NCBI RefSeq assembly: GCF_040513375.1
Contig: NZ_JBEVTG010000001.1
Span: 992,001 to 1,056,000 of the forward strand
Reading direction: 5' to 3'
Length of the DNA stretch: 64,000 nucleotides
DNA from: Flagellimonas_B algarum
Lineage (GTDB): Bacteria > Bacteroidota > Bacteroidia > Flavobacteriales > Flavobacteriaceae
This document shows, piece by piece, positions 36,002 to 44,231 of the stretch. The notes under the pieces were generated by a model. That model worked only from the letters and a program-made list of their open reading frames with translations. It was not told the origin of the DNA and made no database searches. Each line of letters starts with the position of its first letter. The first letter of the stretch is position 1. The position numbers were made by a program, and so were the translations under genes.

Positions 36002-37252
36002 TTACTTTAATACGATTCGTTCGGCTTCACCGAAACTGTCATAATTACTGGTTATTACTTGTTCTCCGGGTTCCAGACCTTCTAGAACCTCATAATATCT
36101 TGAATTTTGCTTGCCGACCCTGATGTTGCGTTTCAGGGCTTCGTTGCCATCGGGTGAGAGCACGAATACCCATTGTCCGCCGGTGCTATTGAAAAACCCG
36201 CCTTTCGGTAACAGTAGGGCATCGTTCGACGCTCCCAGCTGCAATCGGATGTTATAGCTTTGGCCGGCGCGGATGGTTTCCGGTTTTTCATCGGTAAAGA
36301 CAAGATCGACATTGAATCGACCGTTTCGCACCTCAGGATAGACCTTGCGCAGTCGTAGCGCGTATTCTTTTCCGTTTCGTTCAAGGCTGGCCGAAAGATC
36401 GCGTTTCACCCGATCGATATAGTGTTCGTCGATAGCGGCCTCGATCTTAAAATCGGTCAAGACATTGACCTGACCGATACGTTGGCCTTGGGTGATGTTC
36501 TGTCCGATTTCGGCGTCGAGAAAGCCCAACTGGCCATCTGCGGGAGCCCTGACGTTCAAATGGTCCAATCGTTCGTAGACCATCGACAGTGTTTTTTTCA
36601 TCCGATCGAGATCGGTATCGAGACCCGCTAAAGAGGTGCTGCGTAAGGCATCGTCTTGTTCGGTCTGGAGTTTGACGATCTCATACTGTTTTTGCGCGAG
36701 TTCGTAATTCTCTTTGGAAGTCAGGTACACTTCTCGTGAAACCAGCTCATCTTCATAAAGGGCGGTGTTCTGTTCGAAATTCCTTTTAAGTCGTTGCAGA
36801 TCGGTACTTGCCGTAGCCAATGAGCGTCGCCCTTCGACCTGTCGGGCATCGAAAGTCAAACGGGTCGACCGCAGATCATTTTGTTTCAAGGCCAGATTAC
36901 TTTCACTGGCCAAGATCTGCTCATAGAGGTTCATATTCTCTAACCTGAGGATGATGTCGCCTTTTTTGACCATCGCCCCTTCTTCAATGAGCTTTTCGGA
37001 TACCCGACCACCTTCATAGGCATCCATATAGATGGTGGCGATTGGGGCCACGTTGCCATTGATCGTGATGTAATCGTCGAACTTGCCATTGCTCACCTGG
37101 GAAATCGAAAGCCGTTCTTTTTCGGTTCGAAATGTCGAAGCGGAGCTGCCCGTGGCCAGTTTGTAGCCAACGAACAGAACTAAGACGCCAAGGGCGATGT
37201 AGCCATAGTGTTTCGGACGAAGTCCTTTTTTCCTTTCGAGTTGTATATCCAT
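36002..37252 (-). CDS. Periplasmic adaptor (HlyD/MacA-type membrane fusion protein)
   Basis: 416 residues. A cytoplasmic start rich in basic residues, one helix (about 17-34), a beta-barrel/lipoyl half (about 60-105, with VSEKLIEEGAMVKKGDIILR), a long coiled-coil hairpin (about 105-235), the second lipoyl half (APADGQLGFLDAEIGQNI) and the C-terminal barrel and membrane-proximal domain (ending near VLEGLEPGEQVITSNYDSFG). Such proteins bridge an inner-membrane permease to a TolC-type channel. Stop of tolC and start of this gene are one base apart, and the ATPase follows after 12 bases. Confidence 0.93.
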   Translation of the reverse strand: MDIQLERKKGLRPKHYGYIALGVLVLFVGYKLATGSSASTFRTEKERLSISQVSNGKFDDYITINGNVAPIATIYMDAYEGGRVSEKLIEEGAMVKKGDIILRLENMNLYEQILASESNLALKQNDLRSTRLTFDARQVEGRRSLATASTDLQRLKRNFEQNTALYEDELVSREVYLTSKENYELAQKQYEIVKLQTEQDDALRSTSLAGLDTDLDRMKKTLSMVYERLDHLNVRAPADGQLGFLDAEIGQNITQGQRIGQVNVLTDFKIEAAIDEHYIDRVKRDLSASLERNGKEYALRLRKVYPEVRNGRFNVDLVFTDEKPETIRAGQSYNIRLQLGASNDALLLPKGGFFNSTGGQWVFVLSPDGNEALKRNIRVGKQNSRYYEVLEGLEPGEQVITSNYDSFGEAERIVLK

Positions 37253-37253
37253 T

Positions 37254-38597
37254 TTAGTTGATATTAAATATTGGAAGACCCTGATAAAAGTCTAGGGTGC
37301 TTTTGTTCACTTTTAATCGCAATTGTGCTTGCAGGTTCTGGTTTTGTGCGGTCGCATAGAGTGTTTTCGCCTGCCCCAGTTCGATGGCATTGATCATGCC
37401 TTTCTCATAGCGTTTTTGGGCAATTGAAAAGGAAAGTCCCTGCGAGGTCACGCTCTTTTGTGTCTGTGCGGTCTCGGCTTTTAAGGCTTCGTTCTCCTGT
37501 ACCAATTGTTGAATGATCTGGTAAAGCTCCTGGGCCGTTATCTTTGCATTGTTCTTAGCGCGTTCCAAGGCGATTTTTTGTTGTTTGATCCTGGAACGGT
37601 TCGACCAAGCGCTGAAAACGGGTACGTTCAAAGTAGCCCCTATGTACTCAAAGCGGTTGTCGCGGAACTGATCTCTAAAAGGAATGGTATTTCCCAAGGT
37701 ATCCCGGATGGTTTCGAAATATCCAGTACCGACACCACCACCGAAAGAAAGGGTGGGGTACAGCGACCCCCTGGTCACGGCCAGTTGTTTTCTTGCGGCC
37801 TTGACACGATATTCCTGTGCTTTGATCGACGGCATGAACGACTTGGCCGTACTGAAGATCGAATCAGAGACCAAGGTCCTTGTTTCCATGGTAAACGCCC
37901 CTTCTTCAATGACGGGTTGGATCGAGATATCACTCTCGTTTTCAACGTTCATGGCCTGTAACAAGGTCAATTTGGCCGCGTTCAATCGGTTTTGGTTTTG
38001 GGTCAGGGCCAATTTATCGGTCAACAAAAGGGCCTCGGCCTCGTACAGGTCGGCACCTGCCATGACCCCGAGCTCGACTTGTTTCGAAACGAGGTCATAA
38101 TTGGTTTGGGATATGGCTACCTGTTCTTCCGAAATGGTAATCAGGCCTTCGATGAATTGGATGTCGTAATAGGCCGACATCACCCGAAAGGCCAAAAGGT
38201 ACTTCTGTTGAAGGCTCTCTTCTTTGGTTGCTTTGTATAAAAATTTCGAGGCTTTGATGGAATTGATTTTTTGGAACCCTTGAAACAGGTCAAAGGAGGC
38301 GTCCAAAGAATAATTGTTCGAAAATATATCGGTGTTGACGATACTGTTGTCTTCCGGGTTGATCTGGCGACCATAGCGGATGAAATAGTTCGCAAAACCA
38401 CTTATGGTGGGTAGCAGATCGCGCACCGACTGTCGGTAGGTTTCCCTATTCGATTGGGTGTTCAGATCAAAATCGTTCAATTGAAGATTGTGTTCTACAG
38501 CATATGAGATGCACTCGTCGAGTGTCCAGACCTTTTGTGAAAAAGCCTTGGTAAACACCATCAGGGCAAATAGAAATAAAAGCTGTTTTCGGTTCAT
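37254..38597 (-). CDS. TolC-family outer-membrane efflux protein
   Basis: 447 residues from the ATG at 38597. That start gives a clean signal peptide, MNRKQLLFLFALMVFTKAFS, cut before QKVWTLDECISYAVEHN, the usual TolC-family opening. An in-frame ATG at 38639 would add 14 residues before the signal peptide and lies on top of the sigma54 promoter, so it is not used. Two outer-membrane efflux repeats follow (about residues 20-215 and 225-440), with the helical AKTLYATAQNQNLQAQLRLK near the end. It forms the exit duct for the whole permease array and is the first gene of the operon. Confidence 0.93.
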   Translation of the reverse strand: MNRKQLLFLFALMVFTKAFSQKVWTLDECISYAVEHNLQLNDFDLNTQSNRETYRQSVRDLLPTISGFANYFIRYGRQINPEDNSIVNTDIFSNNYSLDASFDLFQGFQKINSIKASKFLYKATKEESLQQKYLLAFRVMSAYYDIQFIEGLITISEEQVAISQTNYDLVSKQVELGVMAGADLYEAEALLLTDKLALTQNQNRLNAAKLTLLQAMNVENESDISIQPVIEEGAFTMETRTLVSDSIFSTAKSFMPSIKAQEYRVKAARKQLAVTRGSLYPTLSFGGGVGTGYFETIRDTLGNTIPFRDQFRDNRFEYIGATLNVPVFSAWSNRSRIKQQKIALERAKNNAKITAQELYQIIQQLVQENEALKAETAQTQKSVTSQGLSFSIAQKRYEKGMINAIELGQAKTLYATAQNQNLQAQLRLKVNKSTLDFYQGLPIFNIN

Positions 38598-38622
38598 GAT
38601 TTTTCTAGTATGCCAAAAATAA

Positions 38623-38638
38623 AGCGATTCCCATGCCA
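38623..38638 (-). promoter_or_regulatory. Sigma54 (-24/-12) promoter of the export operon
   Basis: The minus strand reads TGGCATGGGAATCGCT against the consensus TGGCACGN4TTGCW: both invariant GG and GC pairs are present with exactly ten bases between them, and only two other positions differ. Transcription would start near 38612, leaving a leader of about 15 bases before the tolC ATG at 38597. The facing regulator is of the sigma54-activating type. Confidence 0.8.
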
Positions 38639-38698
38639 ATAATGAAAGTATCAGATAATCAATTAATTAAGATTGAATTTTTTTTAAACTTACCGCTC

Positions 38699-38740
38699 TT
38701 GTGTAAAATATTTATACAAAATATGTCAAATATTTTGACA
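38699..38740. promoter_or_regulatory. Two palindromes, probable NtrC-type enhancer sites
   Basis: First: TTGTGTAAA at 38699-38707, three bases, TTTATACAA at 38711-38719 (one mismatch). Second: TGTCAAA at 38724-38730, TAT, TTTGACA at 38734-38740 (perfect). Centres are 23 bases apart, about two helical turns, and lie near -97 and -120 from the predicted sigma54 start, the classical distance for activator-bound enhancers. They also lie 56-97 bases before the regulator start, so autoregulation is possible. Confidence 0.65.
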
Positions 38741-38748
38741 ATTGATCT

Positions 38749-38776
38749 TTTGGTACACCAGCAATCCTTAGTTTTG
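38749..38776 (+). promoter_or_regulatory. Housekeeping promoter candidate of the regulator-kinase operon
   Basis: TAGTTTTG at 38769-38776 matches TAnnTTTG fully. TTTG at 38749-38752 precedes it by 16 bases, shorter than the usual 19. The start would be near 38783, leaving about 13 bases before the ATG at 38796. Confidence 0.42.
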
Positions 38777-38795
38777 ACCGAAACGGGCCTTCACT

Positions 38796-40160
38796 ATGAT
38801 AGATGCCAAGATTTTGGTAATCGATGACAACAAGAGTGTCTTGAGCGCACTTGAGATCTTGTTGCAATTCGAATACAAGCAGGTACAGACCTTGTTCAAT
38901 CCGAACCAGATATCGTCTTTTCCGAAATTGGAAGAGATCGATATCGTTTTGCTCGATATGAATTTCTCTGCCGGGGTGAATACCGGTAACGAAGGGTTGT
39001 TCTGGCTGAAAGAGATCAAAAAGCGGTCTCCGAATACTTCGGTCATCATGATGACGGCCTATGGGGCAGTCGACCTAGCGGTCAAGGCCTTGAAAGACGG
39101 GGCGTCCGATTTCGTATTGAAACCATGGAACAACGAACGTTTGCTGACGACCGTTAAATCGGCCTTTGAGTTGCGTCAATCCCGCAAGGAGATCCACCAA
39201 CTCAAGAAGAAGGAAAGCAGCCTGAAACAACTCATCAACGACGATAAGAATTATATCATCGGAAACAGCAAGGCCTTGACCTCCGTATTGAACTTGGTGC
39301 GAAAGGTCGCGAAGACCGATGTCAATGTATTGATCACCGGCGAGAACGGTACGGGCAAGGAGTTGATCGCCCGCGAACTACACCGATTGTCTTCGCGTAA
39401 GAACGAGGTGTTCATCGGTGTCGATATGGGTTCGATCGCAGAAAACCTCTTTGAGAGCGAATTGTTCGGGCACCAGAAAGGGGCCTTTACCGATGCTAAG
39501 GAAGATCGTGCCGGTAAGTTCGAAGCGGCGCACCAAGGTTCGCTCTTTTTGGATGAGATCGGTAACCTAACGCTCCAGACCCAAGCCAAGCTACTTTCGG
39601 CCATTCAAAACAAATCCGTGGTCAGAGTAGGATCGAACAAAAACATTTCGGTCGATATCCGTTTGATTTGTGCCACCAACTGCAATTTAAAACAAATGGT
39701 CACGGATGGGTTGTTTCGCGAGGATCTGTTGTACCGGATCAATACCATCCATATCGAAGTGCCGCCCTTGCGGGAACGGGAAGGCGATATTTTGATTCTG
39801 GCCGATTTTTTCTTGAAACGCTTTGCCAACAAATACGACAAGCCCGGTTTGCGCATCAACAACCTGGCTGAAGAAAAGCTGACCTCTTATAAATGGCCAG
39901 GCAACATCAGGGAATTACAACATACTATGGAGCGGGCCGTGATCTTATCAGAAGGCAATGTGCTCAAACCGACCGATTTCCTGCTTCACCCGAAACCTTC
40001 CCATTCCTTTGATGAAGGACCCAAGACCCTTGATGAAATGGAATCACAAATGATCACCAAGGCATTGGAACGGCATGATGGCAATTACAGTGCGGCAGCC
40101 GAGCAATTGGGTGTCACCCGTCAGACCTTGTACAATAAAATGAAACGCTTGAAGAACTAA
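38796..40160 (+). CDS. Sigma54-dependent response regulator, NtrC family
   Basis: 454 residues. Receiver domain (1-120) with Asp10-Asp11, phosphorylation site Asp54 and Lys109; AAA+ domain (about 150-390) with Walker A GENGTGKE (182-189) and the sigma54-contacting loop GAFTDA (229-234), where Asp takes the place of the second Gly of GAFTGA; Fis-type HTH at the end (DGNYSAAAEQLGVTRQTLYN). It activates sigma54 promoters after phosphorylation by the kinase encoded next to it, whose ATG overlaps its stop by one base. The divergent operon has a sigma54 promoter and palindromes at enhancer distance, so it is the natural target. Confidence 0.95.
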   Translation: MIDAKILVIDDNKSVLSALEILLQFEYKQVQTLFNPNQISSFPKLEEIDIVLLDMNFSAGVNTGNEGLFWLKEIKKRSPNTSVIMMTAYGAVDLAVKALKDGASDFVLKPWNNERLLTTVKSAFELRQSRKEIHQLKKKESSLKQLINDDKNYIIGNSKALTSVLNLVRKVAKTDVNVLITGENGTGKELIARELHRLSSRKNEVFIGVDMGSIAENLFESELFGHQKGAFTDAKEDRAGKFEAAHQGSLFLDEIGNLTLQTQAKLLSAIQNKSVVRVGSNKNISVDIRLICATNCNLKQMVTDGLFREDLLYRINTIHIEVPPLREREGDILILADFFLKRFANKYDKPGLRINNLAEEKLTSYKWPGNIRELQHTMERAVILSEGNVLKPTDFLLHPKPSHSFDEGPKTLDEMESQMITKALERHDGNYSAAAEQLGVTRQTLYNKMKRLKN

Positions 40161-41500
40161 TGGCGAGTCGGAACTTTTACCTGCAAATGATCGTAAGGGT
40201 CATTTTAATCACCTTGACGGCTTTGGGCATTGCCTATTGTGTATTCCATCAATCGTATGCCGGAGTGGTTTTCGCCGCATTCCTGTTGATCGTGCAAGTG
40301 GTTTCCTTAATCCGATTTATCAATAACACCAACCGCAAGATCGCCTATTTCTTCGATGCCATTCGCAATGAGGATTTCACGCTGCGGTTCCCAGAACGGG
40401 TGACTATCAAATCCTTCAAAGAACTGAACCAAAGCCTGAACCGGGTCAATGGGTTGATCCAAGAAGTACACCTGCAACTCCAAATCCGTGAAAACTACTA
40501 TCAGGAAATACTGAAACAGGCCAACATCGGGATCATGACCTTCAATGAACGCGGACATATCCTCTTTGCCAACCCGACACTGGAAAAATTGTTGAACCAC
40601 AGTCCTTTGAACCATATCAAACAATTGGCGAAGATCGATCAGGGCCTTTTTGAGATTTTTAAACCGTTTACCGCCTTCGAACGGAAGCTGTTCCAGTTGA
40701 CCAATGAGCGGGAGCAAAAGCAATTGGCCATCAAATGCACTCCTATGGTCATGGATAAAGACCCCTTGCTGTTGGTGGTCGTTCAAGACATCCACCACGA
40801 ACTCGATGAAAAGGAAACCGATTCATGGGTGCGTTTGATCCGCGTGCTCACCCATGAGATCATGAATACCATTACCCCCATAACCTCTATTTCGGACTCG
40901 ATTTTGAAACATTTCCAAAATGGGGATCAAGATGATGCGGAAAGTATGGAACACAAAATGGCCAGTGCCATCAAAGGTCTCGAGGTCATTCGGGGCCAAG
41001 GAAGCGACCTTATGGATTTTGTGCAATCGTACCGGAGCTTTTTGAGTGTTCCAAAACCGGATAAAGAGCTGGTTTCGGCCTCGGCCTTTTTTGAGAAAGT
41101 ACAGCTTTTGACCAGCAAGGAAGCCGTCGGCAAAGTCGCTTTCGAATGGAAGGTAGCACCTGAAGATCTTGAGTTGTATATCGATGAGAAGCAGCTTACC
41201 CAAGTGCTGATCAATTTGGTGAAAAACGCCATCCATTCCTTAGAACAGGGGGATGGGGGCCTTATCGAGGTGACGGCGGGCACTGCGGCCAGCGGAAAGA
41301 AATTCGTCGAGGTGAAAGACAACGGACCCGGCATACCGAAAGAATTGGCGGATGAGATCTTTGTTCCCTTTTTTACGACCAAAGACAAAGGAACCGGAAT
41401 CGGTCTGAGCCTTTCAAAACAGATTATGCAACAGCACGGGGGTAGTTTGAAACTACATTCGATACCTAACCAAGAAACCGTCTTCACCCTATTGTTCTAG
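40160..41500 (+). CDS. Histidine kinase with two membrane helices and minimal periplasmic loop
   Basis: 446 residues. Helix 1 (about 10-29) and helix 2 (about 36-54) leave only about six residues (HQSYAG) outside. A linker resembling HAMP (about 60-110), a PAS-like segment (about 115-210, ANIGIMTFNERGHILFANPT) and the kinase core follow: H-box RVLTHEIMNTITPI with His232, N-box VLINLVKNAIHSLEQ, DNGPGIP and GTGIGLSLSKQI. With no sensor domain outside, it probably senses within the membrane or through a partner, as antibiotic-sensing kinases of Bce-like systems do; this is inference. It phosphorylates the upstream regulator. Confidence 0.93.
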   Translation: MASRNFYLQMIVRVILITLTALGIAYCVFHQSYAGVVFAAFLLIVQVVSLIRFINNTNRKIAYFFDAIRNEDFTLRFPERVTIKSFKELNQSLNRVNGLIQEVHLQLQIRENYYQEILKQANIGIMTFNERGHILFANPTLEKLLNHSPLNHIKQLAKIDQGLFEIFKPFTAFERKLFQLTNEREQKQLAIKCTPMVMDKDPLLLVVVQDIHHELDEKETDSWVRLIRVLTHEIMNTITPITSISDSILKHFQNGDQDDAESMEHKMASAIKGLEVIRGQGSDLMDFVQSYRSFLSVPKPDKELVSASAFFEKVQLLTSKEAVGKVAFEWKVAPEDLELYIDEKQLTQVLINLVKNAIHSLEQGDGGLIEVTAGTAASGKKFVEVKDNGPGIPKELADEIFVPFFTTKDKGTGIGLSLSKQIMQQHGGSLKLHSIPNQETVFTLLF

Positions 41501-41953
41501 ATGGCCGATATTAAGCAAAAAGCGTTCGATCATTGTCGGGCCTTCGTGGTTTCGCGACAAGAGGCTATTGCCCAAGCCATCGGCAAGATCAAAGAATCCC
41601 TGGTTTCCGAAACCAAAAGCACGGCCGGTGATAAGCACGAAACCGGAAGGGCCATGCTGCAATTGGAACGCGAGAAGTTAGGGAGACAGCTTGCCGAGAT
41701 CAAAAAGTTGGATGCGATCATACAACGTATCGACCCTAGCAAAACAAATGGGCGCGTTGCACTTGGAAGTCTTGTGGTCACCGACAAGGCCCAGTATTTC
41801 ATTGCCCTGTCCGCGGGGGTGGTACCGGGCAGTGTACCTCCTTTGTACTGCGTATCTACCCAAACACCTATCGGCAGATCGCTCCTCGGAAAAACAGTGG
41901 GCGAACGCTTTGTTTTCAATGAGATCGAAAGCGTGATCAAGGCTTTGGAATAA
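41501..41953 (+). CDS. GreA/GreB-like protein
   Basis: 150 residues, starting on the base after the kinase stop. The first half (about 1-75) is charged and helical, suited to a coiled-coil; the second half ends with TPIGRSLLGKTVGERFVFNE, which matches the C-terminal domain of GreA/GreB factors that bind RNA polymerase. The N-terminal finger acidic tip of GreA (DE pair that cleaves transcripts) is not apparent, so cleavage activity is doubtful. Proteins of this kind are often mislabelled in Bacteroidota genomes. Its place directly behind the kinase suggests co-expression with the export regulator. Confidence 0.7.
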   Translation: MADIKQKAFDHCRAFVVSRQEAIAQAIGKIKESLVSETKSTAGDKHETGRAMLQLEREKLGRQLAEIKKLDAIIQRIDPSKTNGRVALGSLVVTDKAQYFIALSAGVVPGSVPPLYCVSTQTPIGRSLLGKTVGERFVFNEIESVIKALE

Positions 41954-42035
41954 TCAGAATTCATTTAACTTTTCCTTAAACGGCCCTACGACTTCATTGT
42001 GTAACTTCAAGGACGTTAACCTTAAATAAACAAAC

Positions 42036-42407
42036 ATGACCACACAAGAAGTTGCCGACCGTTTGGTTTCGCTTTGTCGCGAAGAAAAATACCAAGAGGC
42101 CTATGACCTATATGCCGATGATGCCGTCAGTATTGAGATGGACGGGATGCCCGGTGAAAAGATAACCGAAGGCAAAGCGAATATTTGGAATGCCTATTTG
42201 CAATGGGCAGAAGGCATCGAAGAGATCCACGGAGGTTCCGTTGGTGATGCGGTAGTGGCCGCCAACCATTTTGTCGTACCTATGTCGATGGATGCTACCT
42301 TTAAAGAGGGCGGTCGATGGGCCTTTGATGAGCTGTGTATGTACCAAGTGGAAAACGGGAAGATCAAGAAGGCGCAATACTTCTATGAGGTGCCCGAAAT
42401 GGGATAA
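42036..42407 (+). CDS. SnoaL-like / NTF2-fold protein
   Basis: 123 residues. The N-terminal helix pair (TTQEVADRLVSLCREEKYQEA) followed by YDLYADDAVSIEMDG and a curved sheet fits the SnoaL-like NTF2 fold. Such small proteins bind or isomerise small molecules, and many have no known role. An A-rich leader (TAAATAAACAAAC) precedes the ATG. It converges with the LytTR regulator gene with two bases between stops. No catalytic residue set can be assigned. Confidence 0.75.
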   Translation: MTTQEVADRLVSLCREEKYQEAYDLYADDAVSIEMDGMPGEKITEGKANIWNAYLQWAEGIEEIHGGSVGDAVVAANHFVVPMSMDATFKEGGRWAFDELCMYQVENGKIKKAQYFYEVPEMG

Positions 42408-42409
42408 AC

Positions 42410-43168
42410 CTATCCGTCAAGCCACTTTCGAAATGCCTTGGTCACCGAGGAGCTGGTGAGCACTTTGTCTTTGACCCCGTTCAATCGAAGTTCCAACCGA
42501 TTTTTCGAATAGGTCAAGATATTGGTCAACTGTCGTTGGTTGATGATTTGACTTCGATTGATCTTGAAAAAAAGATCGGGGTCGAGGACACCTTCCAATG
42601 ACCCGATGTTGGAAGAAACGGTATGCATTTTTCCATCCAAATCATAGAGTTTGCAGAGGTCACCAAATGCCTGGATGAGGGCGATATCTTGGGTTTCGAG
42701 CAACTTGATCCCTTCAGGTTTTTTGATGGCAAAACGCCGCTTATAGGTAATACTGCCCTGGTTTAAGGCTTTTTTCAAGGCTTTGAACATAGCCGCCTCA
42801 TAAGAGGGTGGTTCGAACAGGGTCAAATACTTATGGATGGCCTGTTCGAAGTCGTCGGCCGTAAAAGGTTTCAGGATGTAGGCGATGCCATTGGTCTTGA
42901 AGGCCTCGAGCAGGTGATTGTCATAGGCGGTAATGAAAATAATGGGAGCCGTTATTTCGCAATTTTGGAACACTTCGAAAGCCGTTCCGTCCAGCAGCTG
43001 GATATCCGACAGGATCAGGTTGAATTTGATTCCTTCCGAGAGCATGACCATGGCCTGTTCCACCGTTCGTGAATTCGAGGTGGTGAAGGGCACGTCCAAG
43101 GTTTGGGCCAAAAGGGCTTCGATTTTTTTAAGGGCGGGCGGTTCGTCTTCAAGGATCAAAATATGCAT
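42410..43168 (-). CDS. LytTR-family response regulator
   Basis: 252 residues. Receiver domain (about 1-120) with acidic residues in ILEDE, phosphorylation site Asp55 (LILSDIQLLDG) and Lys in ILKPF; LytTR DNA-binding domain (about 145-250) with SNIGSLEGVLDPDLFFKINR. It binds promoter DNA through the LytTR fold. Gene order is kinase then regulator with six bases between, the usual Bacteroidota arrangement. Targets cannot be read from the window; no regulated gene lies divergent to it. Confidence 0.93.
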   Translation of the reverse strand: MHILILEDEPPALKKIEALLAQTLDVPFTTSNSRTVEQAMVMLSEGIKFNLILSDIQLLDGTAFEVFQNCEITAPIIFITAYDNHLLEAFKTNGIAYILKPFTADDFEQAIHKYLTLFEPPSYEAAMFKALKKALNQGSITYKRRFAIKKPEGIKLLETQDIALIQAFGDLCKLYDLDGKMHTVSSNIGSLEGVLDPDLFFKINRSQIINQRQLTNILTYSKNRLELRLNGVKDKVLTSSSVTKAFRKWLDG

Positions 43169-43174
43169 GGGCGG

Positions 43175-44182
43175 TCAATCAATGGTTTGCAATAGAGGTA
43201 ACGACACGGAGAACCGTACTAGATCTTCTTGGATCGTAAGTGTTTGATCACTAAGCAGGGCGTACCGCCTTTTGAGATTTTCCAGGCCGGTACCGAACCG
43301 GTCAACGGGTTTGTTCGAACGGCTTTTGTTATTGGTAATGGTCAAGGTAGCCGCTTCAACGGTGATTTTCGTCGCTATGGGATCGGGCACGGGCCGGTTG
43401 TGTTTGACCACGTTTTCCAAAATGGTCAATAAGGCACCATTCGGCACGAACTTTCCTTCAGTTTCGCCGGTAATATCGATTTCGAATCGAAAATCATTGC
43501 CAAAGCGGGTTTCGATAAGGTAAAAATAATCCTGGGCCAAGGCGATTTCTCGTGCAACCGGGATGAGGTCCTCCTCTTTATTCTGGATGAGGTAGCGGTA
43601 CAATGATGCCAAATGCGTTACATAGGTTCTGACTTTTTGCTTAGGGGCGTGGTCGATCAGTGCATCAATGGTATTTAGGCTATTGTATAAGAAATGGGGG
43701 TCGTATTGGGCCCTAAGTACTTTGAGCTGCATCGCCTTTTGGGCACTCTGCAACTCGACCAGGTGCAATTTGTTTTCATAATAGCGCTTACTGAGTAACA
43801 GCCCAAGCGGAAGCGCAAGATCGGGCGTGGTATTATAAAAACAATGAACGATGATTTCGCCAGGGGTCATGTTCCAAGTCCATGGGGGTTCGGCCGTATA
43901 GTAATCCCGTAGTAAATCGAGATACCCCATGCCGAAGAGGGCGATACAAGCCAAAACGAGAAACGTCAGATATCCTCTTTTTTCTATCAAGACTTTCTGA
44001 ACGAGCCACAAAAAGATATACAACAAGATACTTACCTTGATCAGCACCCCGATCAGCCCTGTAATGATCTCGAATCGGGTGTAGCCTTCGACGATATACC
44101 GATAGGTCAACCAGGCGATGGATAAGAGGAAGTAGGCCCCTAAGAGTTTAAGATCCGATTGGTTTAAGCGATAGTCGCGCAT
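43175..44182 (-). CDS. LytS/YehU-type (His_kinase) sensor kinase
   Basis: 335 residues. Four hydrophobic helices fill the first 130 residues, with no large periplasmic domain. The H-box is QYDPHFLYNSLNTIDALI with His163; an ATPase domain follows with TILENVVKHNRP and the late glycine box GTGLENLKRRY. It phosphorylates the LytTR regulator downstream. Start at 44182 (MRDYRLNQSDL). The 49 bases before it hold no clear promoter. Confidence 0.92.
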   Translation of the reverse strand: MRDYRLNQSDLKLLGAYFLLSIAWLTYRYIVEGYTRFEIITGLIGVLIKVSILLYIFLWLVQKVLIEKRGYLTFLVLACIALFGMGYLDLLRDYYTAEPPWTWNMTPGEIIVHCFYNTTPDLALPLGLLLSKRYYENKLHLVELQSAQKAMQLKVLRAQYDPHFLYNSLNTIDALIDHAPKQKVRTYVTHLASLYRYLIQNKEEDLIPVAREIALAQDYFYLIETRFGNDFRFEIDITGETEGKFVPNGALLTILENVVKHNRPVPDPIATKITVEAATLTITNNKSRSNKPVDRFGTGLENLKRRYALLSDQTLTIQEDLVRFSVSLPLLQTID

Positions 44183-44231
44183 TCGATTTTACTTATCAAG
44201 GTAAGGTACTTAGAAAAACCACAAATTAAAT

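Noticed and set aside
37254..38639. TolC-family gene starting at 38639
   Set aside because: The extra 14 residues come before a clean signal peptide and the ATG lies inside the sigma54 promoter; 38597 is better.
38751..38766. Sigma54 promoter TGGTACACCAGCAATC for the regulator gene
   Set aside because: GC lies three bases too near to GG, so the spacing is wrong.
10187..41953. Recently acquired island (integrase, att sites, odd base use)
   Set aside because: No integrase, repeat ends or tRNA found; base use resembles the rest of the window by eye.
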